Positions 49,360 through 56,796 of a stretch of 64,000 nt of DNA are shown here, piece by piece. The DNA is from Chloroflexota bacterium (GTDB taxonomy: Bacteria > Chloroflexota > Limnocylindria > QHBO01). A program made the translations under genes and the position numbers. Under the pieces are notes generated by a model, which made no database searches, was not told the DNA's origin, and was given only the letters and a program-made list of their open reading frames with translations. The DNA lies in the NCBI GenBank assembly GCA_038040195.1, contig JBBPIR010000001.1, positions 269,661 through 333,660 of the forward strand. Reading direction: 5' to 3'. The stretch's first letter is position 1; every line of letters begins with the position of its first letter.

Positions 49360-50302
49360 GGACCGGACCGTCCTCGTTACGACGCGGTCGTTCGGCGGCG
49401 GCGACAAGGATCCAGAGGCTCTGCTTCGCGCAGAGGGCCTGAGCGTCGTCCGCGGCGATCCGGGCCATGAGCTGGCCGCGCTCCTGCCGCACCTCGCCCG
49501 CGCCGAGGGATGGATCGCCGGCACCGCTCCGATCGGCGCGGAGCATCTCGACGCAGCGCCGATGCTGAGGATCGTGGCCCGCTACGGGGTCGGCGTCGAC
49601 GGCGTCGACCTCAACGCCGCTCGTCGCCGAGGCGTGATCGTCACCAACACCCCCGGCGCGAACGCCGAGGCCGTCGCCGACTTGACTATCGGCCTCGCAC
49701 TTGCCGCCCTGCGCGGCATCGTCGAGGGTGACCGAGCGGTGCGGGCGGGCCATTGGTCCGGCCGGGTGGGGCGCGAGCTCGGTGAGTGCACGGTCGGGAT
49801 CGTCGGCTACGGCCGGATCGGTCGGGCCGTCCACCGGCGCCTCAACGGCTTCGGGTCGCGAGTGGTGGCGCACGATCCATATGCCGTTGACGTCGACATC
49901 CCGCTCGTTTCGCTCGCGGAGCTGGTCCGTGTGGCCGACATCGTCACGCTCCACGCCCCCGCAACGCCCAGGCCCCTCATCGACGCCACGCTGCTCAAGG
50001 CCATGAGACCCGGCGCCATCCTCGTGAACACGGCGCGCGCGGCGCTCATCGACGAGGCCGCCGTCGCGGAGCTGCTGCGCACGGGCCGGCTCGGAGCGCT
50101 GGCGACCGACGTCCTCAGCACGGAAGAACGTGGCCGGAGCCCGCTCCTCGACGCGCCGAATGTCATTGTCACGCCGCATATCGCAGGGCAGAGTGTTCAG
50201 GCCGTCGACCGAATGGGGATGAGTGCCGCACGTGAGTGCGTGCGGGTCCTCGTGCGCGGCGAGGCTCCGGAGCATCCGGTCACCGCAGGAGCCCCGGCGT
50301 GA
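49352..50302 (+). CDS. D-isomer-specific 2-hydroxyacid dehydrogenase
   Basis: 316 residues, phosphoglycerate-dehydrogenase-like. RYGVGVDGVDLNAARRRGV, NAEAVADLTIGLALAALR, NAD motif VGIVGYGRIGRAVHRRL, catalytic Arg in LVNTARAALIDE, Glu in STEERGRSPLL region, and His in VTPHIAGQS. No C-terminal ACT domain, so not the serine-pathway enzyme. It probably reduces or oxidises a 2-keto/2-hydroxy acid of the pathway. GTG 49352 overlaps the fusion gene by 8 nt. Confidence 0.88.
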   Translation: MDEDRTVLVTTRSFGGGDKDPEALLRAEGLSVVRGDPGHELAALLPHLARAEGWIAGTAPIGAEHLDAAPMLRIVARYGVGVDGVDLNAARRRGVIVTNTPGANAEAVADLTIGLALAALRGIVEGDRAVRAGHWSGRVGRELGECTVGIVGYGRIGRAVHRRLNGFGSRVVAHDPYAVDVDIPLVSLAELVRVADIVTLHAPATPRPLIDATLLKAMRPGAILVNTARAALIDEAAVAELLRTGRLGALATDVLSTEERGRSPLLDAPNVIVTPHIAGQSVQAVDRMGMSAARECVRVLVRGEAPEHPVTAGAPA

Positions 50303-51225
50303 CGCGGACTGCCGACACGCTCGCCTTCGTCGGCGTGACCGCGACGCGCAGCTCGATCAACCGTCTCTTCCCGCAGTGGGCCAGCGCCCTTGGCATCACC
50401 GGTACGGTGCTCGAGCCCATCGACTTGCCGCTCGACACCAATCCGGCGGCCTACCGGGCGGTGATCGCCGATCTTCGCGATGACACCTGCGTACGCGGTG
50501 CGCTCGTCACCACGCACAAGGTCCGCATCCTCGACGCGGCAAGCGATCTCTTCGACGAGCTTGACGAGCACGCGCGACTTCTCGGCGAGGTGTCGTGCAT
50601 CTCGAAACGCGACGGACGATTCATCGGGCAGGCGAAGGATGTGATCACCGGCGGACGAGCGCTCGACGCGTTCGTGCCTCCCGGGCACTTTGCGTCAGGC
50701 GCAGAGGTTCTGTGCTTCGGGGCGGGCGGCGCCGGCCTAGCGATCGCCGTCCATCTTCTTACGGAGCGACCCGCGGCGGACCGCCCTCGACGCGTGGCGC
50801 TCGTGAACCGGACAGCGCCTAGGCTTGACGCCTGCCGATCGGTCTTCGAGTGGCTCGGCGTCGCCGATCGCGTCGAGCTCGTCTGCAACGAGGTCCCGGA
50901 GAAGAACGATCGACTCATGGCCGCGCTGCCTGGCGGATCGCTCGTCATCAACGCCACCGGCATGGGGAAGGACCGTCCGGGCTCACCGCTCACCGACGCC
51001 GCACGGTTCCCCGAGGGTGGCATCGCGTGGGAGCTCAACTATCGCGGCAAGCTTCGGTTCCTCGAGCAGGCTTCGAGGCAGCGTGCGCAGCTCGAGGCGG
51101 TGGAGGATGGCTGGCGCTACTTCGTCCATGGGTGGAGCGAGGTGATCGGAGAGGTCTTCGGAATCCGGATCGACAGGGCGATGCTCAGGCGGCTGTCGGT
51201 GATCGCAAAGGCCGAACGCCTGTGA
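50299..51225 (+). CDS. Shikimate/quinate dehydrogenase-like protein
   Basis: 308 residues. N-terminal substrate domain with catalytic Lys in GALVTTHKVRILDAA and Asp in GQAKDVITGGRAL; C-terminal NAD(P) domain with VLCFGAGGAGLAIAVHLL and VINATGMGKDRPGSPLTD. The SxS shikimate-binding motif near the N-terminus is altered (VTATRSSINRLFPQW), so a different polyhydroxy acid is likely. GTG start overlapping the previous stop by 4 nt. Confidence 0.8.
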   Translation: MTRTADTLAFVGVTATRSSINRLFPQWASALGITGTVLEPIDLPLDTNPAAYRAVIADLRDDTCVRGALVTTHKVRILDAASDLFDELDEHARLLGEVSCISKRDGRFIGQAKDVITGGRALDAFVPPGHFASGAEVLCFGAGGAGLAIAVHLLTERPAADRPRRVALVNRTAPRLDACRSVFEWLGVADRVELVCNEVPEKNDRLMAALPGGSLVINATGMGKDRPGSPLTDAARFPEGGIAWELNYRGKLRFLEQASRQRAQLEAVEDGWRYFVHGWSEVIGEVFGIRIDRAMLRRLSVIAKAERL

Positions 51226-52169
51226 CGGCATCATTCGTCCGGACCGTGACGGGCGACATACCCGCTGGATCGCTCGGGCGCACCGACTACCACGAGCACC
51301 TCCTCCAGAGTAGTCCTCTGATGCGTGGCGACGAGTTGGATGACGTGGCCCGCTCCACTCGCGAAGCGACCGCGCTCCGGTCGGCGGGAATCGATGCTCT
51401 CGTCGAGCTAACGCCCATCGGCCTCGGCAGGCGTCCGGAGGGCCTGCGAGACATCGCCATGGGGTCAGGCATCACGATCGTCGCGAGCACAGGCGTGCAT
51501 CAAGAAGTGCATTACCCGGACAGGCATTGGCTTCGCGAGATGACCGCCGACGACCTGGCGGAGCGCTTCATTCGTGACCTCATGGAGGGCATGAACGCCG
51601 ATGACCAATCTTCGACTCCGCCACCGGCGACCGACGTGCGTGCCGGTGTCATCAAGGTCGGCATTGGCTACTGGCATATATCGACGTTCGAGCGCAACGT
51701 GTTGGCGGCGGCGGGCGCTGCGCACCGACGAACCGGCGCGCCGGTCGTTTGCCATCTTGAGCAGGGGACGGCGGGCTTCGAGGTCGCGGCCCTCCTCGAA
51801 GAGGAAGGCGTCCCTCGCCACCGACTCGCGCTCGCTCACGTCGACCGCAACCCCGACGCGGGGCTCCACCTCGAGCTCGCCGCCTCGGGAATGTACCTGG
51901 GCTATGACGGAGCGGGACGGGCGAAGTATTGGCCAGACTCCGTCCTCGTTGAGTGCATTCTTGCAGTTGCGCGGGGCGGAGCTGCCGACCACATTCTGCT
52001 CGGTGGTGACGTCGCGCGGCGCTCCTCGTTCGCGTCCTATGGGGGGCTCCCGGGGATGGCATACCTTCCGACCCGCTTCATCCCACGCCTCACCGCAGCT
52101 GCCGGTCCGGCCCTGCTGGATGCCGTGCTCGTGACGAACCCCGCACGCCTGTTGGCGTGGCCGGCTTAA
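51222..52169 (+). CDS. Phosphotriesterase-family metallohydrolase, probable sugar lactonase
   Basis: 315 residues. Binuclear-metal motif set: GRTDYHEHLL (His-x-His), bridging Lys in GVIKVGIGYW, His in VVCHLEQGTAG, His in LALAHVDRNPD, Asp in LLGGDVARRS. Members of this family that have been studied hydrolyse sugar (phosphate) lactones as well as organophosphates. Given three dehydrogenases upstream, opening of an aldonolactone is the most likely role. Last gene of the island operon; GTG start, 4-nt overlap. Confidence 0.87.
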   Translation: MTASFVRTVTGDIPAGSLGRTDYHEHLLQSSPLMRGDELDDVARSTREATALRSAGIDALVELTPIGLGRRPEGLRDIAMGSGITIVASTGVHQEVHYPDRHWLREMTADDLAERFIRDLMEGMNADDQSSTPPPATDVRAGVIKVGIGYWHISTFERNVLAAAGAAHRRTGAPVVCHLEQGTAGFEVAALLEEEGVPRHRLALAHVDRNPDAGLHLELAASGMYLGYDGAGRAKYWPDSVLVECILAVARGGAADHILLGGDVARRSSFASYGGLPGMAYLPTRFIPRLTAAAGPALLDAVLVTNPARLLAWPA

Positions 52170-52284
52170 GTTCTGCGTAATGGACGACGAGCGATGTCCC
52201 ATTTGTCAGAGGTGTCAGGTGCCTATTGCACGGTTGCGGTCCTCCACCGGAGAATCGCAACTCAAGCGAGGGACACAACATCTG

Positions 52285-52325
52285 CGCCGAGCGGAGCAGG
52301 ACCACAACCCCTTGTGGTCTCGGCG
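52285..52325. terminator. Nested hairpin at the right end of the island
   Basis: Inner stem GACCACAA (52300-52307) with TTGTGGTC (52312-52319) around CCCC; outer stem CGCCGA (52285-52290) with TCGGCG (52320-52325). It lies 7 nt beyond the tRNA-Gln 3' end and 116 nt after the last operon gene, so it could end transcription from either side. No T-run. Confidence 0.5.
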
Positions 52326-52330
52326 TCAGA

Positions 52331-52385
52331 TTGGCTGGGGCGGAAGGATTCGAACCTTCGATCTCCTGATCCAGAATCAGGCGCC
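52331..52385 (-). repeat. Right 55-bp repeat, inside tRNA-Gln (attachment-site copy)
   Basis: Identical to 38635-38689. It covers tRNA-Gln from the 3' side of the D stem to CCA and one base beyond. The 5' part of the tRNA (52386-52406) exists only here, so integration preserved the functional gene at this end. Confidence 0.92.
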
Positions 52386-52406
52386 TTACCGCTTGGCCAC
52401 ACCCCA
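52332..52406 (-). tRNA. tRNA-Gln (anticodon CTG), CCA encoded
   Basis: 75 nt. Acceptor TGGGGTG pairs with CGCCCCA (one G-T), D arm GCC-AAGCGGTAA-GGC, anticodon arm CCTGA-TTCTGGA-TCAGG (anticodon CTG), T arm GAAGG-TTCGAAT-CCTTC, discriminator G and an encoded CCA. All stems fold. U1-A72 is typical of glutamine tRNA. Confidence 0.95.
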
Positions 52407-52419
52407 GCGAGGCTCGGCG

Positions 52420-52425
52420 ATTCTA
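52420..52425 (-). promoter_or_regulatory. -10 box of tRNA-Gln
   Basis: TAGAAT on the minus strand, 13 nt before the tRNA 5' end; five of six bases match the consensus. No good -35 is seen at 16-18 bp. Confidence 0.45.
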
Positions 52426-52501
52426 ACAAAGGAGCCGTTCGCCACCGAGGGTTGAGGTATACACGGACCGTGCTGGGGCGCCTAGCATCTTGGGTCCTGC
52501 G

Positions 52502-53569
52502 ATGAAGGCCCATGCCCCGGTGATCATCGCGACCCTGGCTGCTGCCTCGGTGCTGCTCGCAAGCGCCGCACTCGTTGGGACGCCGTCCGCCGCGCTTACC
52601 CACGATTCATCGGCGACCGTCTCGGCCAAGCCGGTGGCGACGCTGGCTTCGCCAATCCGGCTACATCGGATGCCTTCGCCGATTCCGGCCCCCGGCCCCA
52701 CTCCCGAACGGGCATCAATCCGGTTCCTGACCCCGGCCGCGACGCCGCCGCCCGCCCCACCTTTGACGCCGGTTCTGATTCCCCTCCCCGTCCCCCGCCA
52801 GCCCCTGACCCTCCCTGTCCTGTACATGCACCAGGTCGTGCCGATCCCGCCTGACATCGTCAACTGGTCCGGCGCCTCCCAGCAGGCATTCCTCCGGCAG
52901 TCCGTCCCGGTCTGCGCATTCATGGCGCAAATGGATTGGCTGGCAGCCCACAGTTATCACACCGTCCTACCGAGGGACGTGGTTGCGTTCTGGGACCAGG
53001 GGGCGCCTCTGCCCGCGAACCCGATCATCCTGACTTTCGACGACGGCTCGCCCGACTGGTACTCGACGATTCTCCCAATCCTTCAGGGGCATGGCTTCAC
53101 CGCCGAGTTCTACGTGGCGCTCGACCACATCGGCACGTCGATCAGCTGGGATCAGCTTCGCGAGATGGTGGCCGCGGGGATGGGCATCGGCGCCCACGAC
53201 GTAAACCATGTCCAGCTCACCGGAGGGTCGGTCGTCCCGGCATCACCCGAAGTCATGCGCTTCGAGGTAGGTGAAGCGAAGCGCGTCCTGGAGAACCAAC
53301 TGGGCGTGCCGGTCGACTCGATGTCCTATGTCGGGGGTGGCTATGACGCCACCCTCATGGGAATCGTCCAGGAGTCGGGCTATTCCTCGGCACGTGCCGT
53401 CAACCGAGGGGTGTGGCAGGAACCCGGTGCTCGCTATCGACTCCGCGTCAGCCGGATCGGGATCTGGGACGACATCGTGGGCGGGACGTTGGACAACGCC
53501 ATCAACTGCATCCTCGACCCGGCCATGTCGACCTTCGAGAGCCGCGTCACCGGGACCAATCCGGGCTGA
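52502..53569 (+). CDS. Secreted polysaccharide deacetylase (CE4)
   Basis: 355 residues from ATG 52502. Signal peptide (VIIATLAAASVLLASAALVG), a ~70-residue Pro/Ala/Thr-rich linker, then the NodB homology domain: NPIILTFDDGSPDWYSTILP (catalytic base and metal Asp) and GIGAHDVNHVQLTG (metal His pair). It probably removes acetyl groups from peptidoglycan or an exopolysaccharide outside the cell. Confidence 0.85.
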   Translation: MKAHAPVIIATLAAASVLLASAALVGTPSAALTHDSSATVSAKPVATLASPIRLHRMPSPIPAPGPTPERASIRFLTPAATPPPAPPLTPVLIPLPVPRQPLTLPVLYMHQVVPIPPDIVNWSGASQQAFLRQSVPVCAFMAQMDWLAAHSYHTVLPRDVVAFWDQGAPLPANPIILTFDDGSPDWYSTILPILQGHGFTAEFYVALDHIGTSISWDQLREMVAAGMGIGAHDVNHVQLTGGSVVPASPEVMRFEVGEAKRVLENQLGVPVDSMSYVGGGYDATLMGIVQESGYSSARAVNRGVWQEPGARYRLRVSRIGIWDDIVGGTLDNAINCILDPAMSTFESRVTGTNPG

Positions 53570-53683
53570 TTGGTCCCCGATCGTCCGGGTGGCCATAGGC
53601 CGACCGGCCGACTACGCGGCTGCCACCGATATCGGTACGGTCAGACCATCAATCAATTCTTGCCAAGGGGTGTCCTGCAGACC

Positions 53684-54046
53684 ATGTCAACCCGCGTTGA
53701 GCCCGGAACCTGGCGCGAATACGGCCTCGGTGGGCCGCCGGAGCCGTGGGAGCACGGTGACCAGCTGGATCTGGATCGGCTGGCGACCTCGTATTACGTC
53801 GACGTGCTCGAGTCCCGGCGACGGATGATCGAGTCGGCCGAGGCGGGCGATGCGGACGACGAGGTGGAGGCAGAGGAGCTGTTCACCCTGGCCACCGGCC
53901 ACAAGCAGGAGATCGACTTCTCGCTGCGCCACGAGGTCACGCCCGCGGAGCGAGGCCGGGTCGAGGATCGCCTGCAGGCCCTCATGCGCATCAGCCGCCG
54001 GCTGCGAGAGCTCGCCGAGCGAGTGGCAGTCGACCCGGTCCCCTGA
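53684..54046 (+). CDS. Hypothetical acidic helical protein
   Basis: 120 residues, rich in Glu/Arg: SYYVDVLESRRRMIESAEAG and ERGRVEDRLQALMRISRRLR suggest two or three amphipathic helices (possible coiled coil). No known domain seen. ATG 53684; a CAAGGGG tract 13 nt upstream is a weak ribosome binding site. Confidence 0.55.
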   Translation: MSTRVEPGTWREYGLGGPPEPWEHGDQLDLDRLATSYYVDVLESRRRMIESAEAGDADDEVEAEELFTLATGHKQEIDFSLRHEVTPAERGRVEDRLQALMRISRRLRELAERVAVDPVP

Positions 54047-54090
54047 GCACCGGGCGGCCCACGGGGCGCACCCAGCCCTAGACTGCGGGG

Positions 54091-55089
54091 GTGGCCCCAC
54101 CCCCCCTTCCGACTCCCCTCGACGTCCTCCGCGCCCGGCAGCGGATTGGTGATGCCGCCGGCCGAACGCCGCTAGCCGGATCGCTGGCGCTGGCCCAGGC
54201 CTGCGGCGCGGACGAGGTCCGGCTGAAGCTCGAGCACCTCCAGCCCACCGGCTCGTTCAAGGTCCGCGGTTCGGAGTCCCGAGTCGCATCCATCGCGGCC
54301 TCCGGCAGCGGCGCGCGGCTCGTCACCGCCAGCAGCGGCAACCACGGGATCGCGGTCGCACGCGCGGCCGCGCGGCACGGCCTGGCGGTCACGATCCTGG
54401 TTGGCGGATCCGTGTCGCCAGCCAAGCTGGCGCACCTGCGCGAGCTCGAAACGGACCGATGCACGGTCGAGATCTTCGGTCGCGACACGGATGACACCGA
54501 ACCGGAGGCCCGCCGCCGCCATGAGCTGGGGGCAGCCGTATACGTGTCGCCGTACAACGATCCGGAGGTGGTGGCTGGACAGGGAACGGTGGGGCTCGAG
54601 ATCCTCGAGGACTGGCCCGATGTCGACACCCTGGTGGTTCCCGTCGGCGGCGGCGGGCTGATCAGTGGCATCGGGCTGTGGGTCAAGTCGATCAGCCCCA
54701 CCGTCCGCCTGGTCGGGGTGCAGCCGGAGGCGTCGTTCCCGATGCATGCGTTTCTCGTCACCGGCAGCGCGCGCCGGGTACCCATCGGGCCGACTATGGC
54801 CGATGGGGTGGCTGGCAACATCGAGCGTGGCTCGATCACACTGCGCCTGGCACGGCGGCTGGTGGATGAGGTCGTGCTGGTCGACGAGGACGCCATCGCG
54901 GCCGCCATGCGCTGGGCGTGGAACGGGCCCCGCCATCGGCTGGAGGGAAGCGGCGCCCTGGGCATCGCGGCTCTCCTGACCGGCCGGCTGGGAAAGCTGG
55001 CCGGCCATCGCGTGGCCGTGGTGACGACCGGCGGAAACGTGGACGAGGCCACCTTTGAGGCGGCCCTGACCGGTAGCATGGGCAGGTGA
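54091..55089 (+). CDS. Threonine/serine dehydratase-family PLP enzyme
   Basis: 332 residues, fold type II. PLP Lys in HLQPTGSFKVRG, substrate loop TASSGNHGIAVARAAARHG, phosphate loop VVPVGGGGLISGIGLWV, and a terminal VVTTGGNVD. It lacks the ACT regulatory domain of biosynthetic IlvA, so it is likely a catabolic deaminase or a serine racemase-like enzyme. GTG start with TAGACT 6 nt upstream. The stop overlaps the membrane gene by 4 nt. Confidence 0.85.
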   Translation: MAPPPLPTPLDVLRARQRIGDAAGRTPLAGSLALAQACGADEVRLKLEHLQPTGSFKVRGSESRVASIAASGSGARLVTASSGNHGIAVARAAARHGLAVTILVGGSVSPAKLAHLRELETDRCTVEIFGRDTDDTEPEARRRHELGAAVYVSPYNDPEVVAGQGTVGLEILEDWPDVDTLVVPVGGGGLISGIGLWVKSISPTVRLVGVQPEASFPMHAFLVTGSARRVPIGPTMADGVAGNIERGSITLRLARRLVDEVVLVDEDAIAAAMRWAWNGPRHRLEGSGALGIAALLTGRLGKLAGHRVAVVTTGGNVDEATFEAALTGSMGR

Positions 55090-55652
55090 GCGTGGATCGT
55101 CAGGCGCCGCCCGGCGCCGTGCTGGGGGCGATCCTGATCTTCATCGGTCTGGCCTTCCTCGCCGTCCGGTACCTCGACGTATTCGCGGGCGCCGACGTAT
55201 GGCCACTCTTCATCATCGGCCCCGGTCTCGCGCTCCTCGTGCTCGGGCTGTTTCTGCCCAATCTGGGGATGCTGGTCGGGGGTTCGGTGGTCACCACGGT
55301 GGGCCTGGTCCTGGCCTGGCAGAACATGACCGGCCGCTGGGAGAGCTGGGCCTATGCGTGGGCCCTGGTGGGTCCCACCGCCTCCGGCGTCGGGTCGTTC
55401 CTGGGCGGACTGCGGACCGGGAATCCGCGGCTTCGCGACGCCGGGATGTGGCAGATCGCGGTCGGCCTGGCCCTGTTTGGCGGGTTCTACCTGTTCTTCG
55501 AGCAGGTGATCGGCCTCAGTGGCGACCCGCTTCCCCTGCCCGAGTGGGTCATACCGGCGGCGCTGATCGGGATTGGAGTGCTCATCCTGCTGCGCGGGAT
55601 CTTCGGACCGCGGGAAGCCGACAAGCCGCGGGACGCCGACCAGCCGATATGA
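55086..55652 (+). CDS. Membrane protein, unknown function
   Basis: 188 residues with about six hydrophobic segments (VLGAILIFIGLAFLAVRYLD; LFIIGPGLALLVLGLFLPNL and others) and a charged tail GPREADKPRDADQPI. The pattern resembles LiaI/LiaF-type transmembrane domains but without a soluble domain. It is coupled to both neighbours by 4-nt overlaps. Confidence 0.65.
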   Translation: MSVDRQAPPGAVLGAILIFIGLAFLAVRYLDVFAGADVWPLFIIGPGLALLVLGLFLPNLGMLVGGSVVTTVGLVLAWQNMTGRWESWAYAWALVGPTASGVGSFLGGLRTGNPRLRDAGMWQIAVGLALFGGFYLFFEQVIGLSGDPLPLPEWVIPAALIGIGVLILLRGIFGPREADKPRDADQPI

Positions 55653-56248
55653 CCTCGGGGGGACTGGAGGTCCACCCCCTGACCGCCGACCGCTGGGACG
55701 ACCTGGTCGCCCTGTTCGGAGCCAGCGGGGCGTTCGGGAATTGCTGGTGCACGTGGTGGCGCCAGACGGGCGGCGAGTTCGGACGCGGCATTCGCCAGCG
55801 CGCCGCCGGGAACCGGGCCCTTCTGAGCAGCTTGACGACGGAGGGGCGCCAGCCGGGGCTCATTGCGTACCGCGACGGCCGGCCTGTGGGCTGGATCAGC
55901 GTCGCGCCGCGACCGGACTACGGGAGGGTCATCCGCTCACCGAGCATCGGTCCAGGGCGGCGCAGCCCGGACGCGGCTGACAGCGGCGTGTGGTCGGTGG
56001 TGTGCTTCTGGATGCCGCGCGCTCAGCGCGGCAAGGGCATCGCCATGGCCCTGCTCCGGGCGGCGGTCGAGCACGCCCGTTCTGGCGGAGCCCGGGTGCT
56101 CGAGGCCTACCCGATCGACACCGGCGAGGAGCGCCACCCGCAGTCGACCGTCTTCACCGGCACGCTGGCCATGTTCCAACGAGTGGGGTTTACCGAGGTC
56201 GAGCGCCGGGCCGAAGGCCGGCCCATCGTCCGCCTGCCCCTGGATTAG
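55649..56248 (+). CDS. GNAT-family N-acetyltransferase
   Basis: 199 residues. N-terminal WDDLVALFGASGAFGNCWCT WWRQ segment, acetyl-CoA motif A CFWMPRAQRGKGIAMALLRA, and a C-terminal MFQRVGFTEVERR. It probably acetylates a small amine or protein; unknown. ATG 55649. Confidence 0.83.
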   Translation: MTSGGLEVHPLTADRWDDLVALFGASGAFGNCWCTWWRQTGGEFGRGIRQRAAGNRALLSSLTTEGRQPGLIAYRDGRPVGWISVAPRPDYGRVIRSPSIGPGRRSPDAADSGVWSVVCFWMPRAQRGKGIAMALLRAAVEHARSGGARVLEAYPIDTGEERHPQSTVFTGTLAMFQRVGFTEVERRAEGRPIVRLPLD

Positions 56249-56299
56249 GCGTACCCAGTCGGCCTCCTTGAGGGTCCCTACCCTCAGTCACAGGAGACT

Positions 56300-56420
56300 G
56301 GTAACTCGCTCGAGCGGCTGTTCTGGCGGGCGCCCAGTTACCTGTGCATGAAAGGCCCGAGAATGACCACGCGCGGCCGTTCTATGCGCTATGCGAGCTA
56401 CCTGTGATTGAAGATCCGGG
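56300..56420. repeat. Imperfect repeats in the convergent gap after the GNAT gene
   Basis: The 189-bp gap holds two related stretches 60 bp apart: agttacctgtgcatgaa (56336-56352) and agctacctgtgattgaa (56396-56412), plus an inverted pair ggtaact (56300-56306) / agttacc (56336-56342). No reading frame is supported. I see no further copies. Confidence 0.4.
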
Positions 56421-56437
56421 CGCTGCTGACGTATCGG

Positions 56438-56749
56438 TCAGTCCAGGTTGTGCCAGGCGACCTCGTAGTGCTCGACAAAGGGAGTCATCTCGAGGAGGTA
56501 ATTGGGATCCTCGGGGTAGTACCGGGCCCGTTCTGGCTCGTCGCCGGCGAAGCGGCGGATGGCGTCCATGGAGTCCCACAGGGTCAGGGTCGTGAACTCC
56601 GCCACACCGTCCGATACGCGGCGCAAGAGGAGGACACCCCGGTTGCCTTCCGTGTTTTGGTAGTCGCGCAGGCCGGTGCGCTCCAGGAAGGACACGTATT
56701 CGTCGGACTTACTGGCCGCCGTTCGCCCCCGCCAAATACGGGCAATCAT
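56438..56749 (-). CDS. Antibiotic-biosynthesis-monooxygenase-like small protein
   Basis: 103 residues, ferredoxin-like dimeric alpha-beta barrel: MIARIWRGRTAASKSDEYVS, GNRGVLLLRRVSDGVAEFTT, LTLWDSMDAIRRFAGDEPER. It could be an ABM or Dabb-type enzyme, or a binding protein of unknown substrate. GGAGG precedes ATG 56749. Divergent from kgd, 47 nt apart. Confidence 0.75.
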   Translation of the reverse strand: MIARIWRGRTAASKSDEYVSFLERTGLRDYQNTEGNRGVLLLRRVSDGVAEFTTLTLWDSMDAIRRFAGDEPERARYYPEDPNYLLEMTPFVEHYEVAWHNLD

Positions 56750-56796
56750 GGAAATCGCCTCCGATTCGGTGGATCGAGCCACTCTATTCTTAGCGT

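Larger units (their letters stand above)
38635..52385. mobile_element. Genomic island in tRNA-Gln bounded by 55-bp direct repeats
   Basis: A perfect 55-bp direct repeat flanks 13.64 kb. The right copy is part of an intact tRNA-Gln(CUG) gene; the left copy lacks the 5' part of the tRNA. This is the layout left by a tyrosine integrase using a tRNA 3' end as attachment site. The cargo is a single 13-gene sugar-type catabolic operon reading left to right. No integrase, excisionase, relaxase or transposase gene is seen inside, so the unit is either a non-autonomous or decayed element, or was mobilised in trans. Confidence 0.75.

Noticed and set aside
52170-52284. Insertion-sequence end (tgtcccatttgtcagaggtg looks transposon-like)
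   Set aside because: No transposase fragment, no matching inverted repeat at the other end and no target duplication could be found.
56336-56412. Short CRISPR-like array (repeat ending in ...gattgaa, 60-bp period)
   Set aside because: Only two copies, with three mismatches in 17 bases and no cas gene nearby; not enough for an array.
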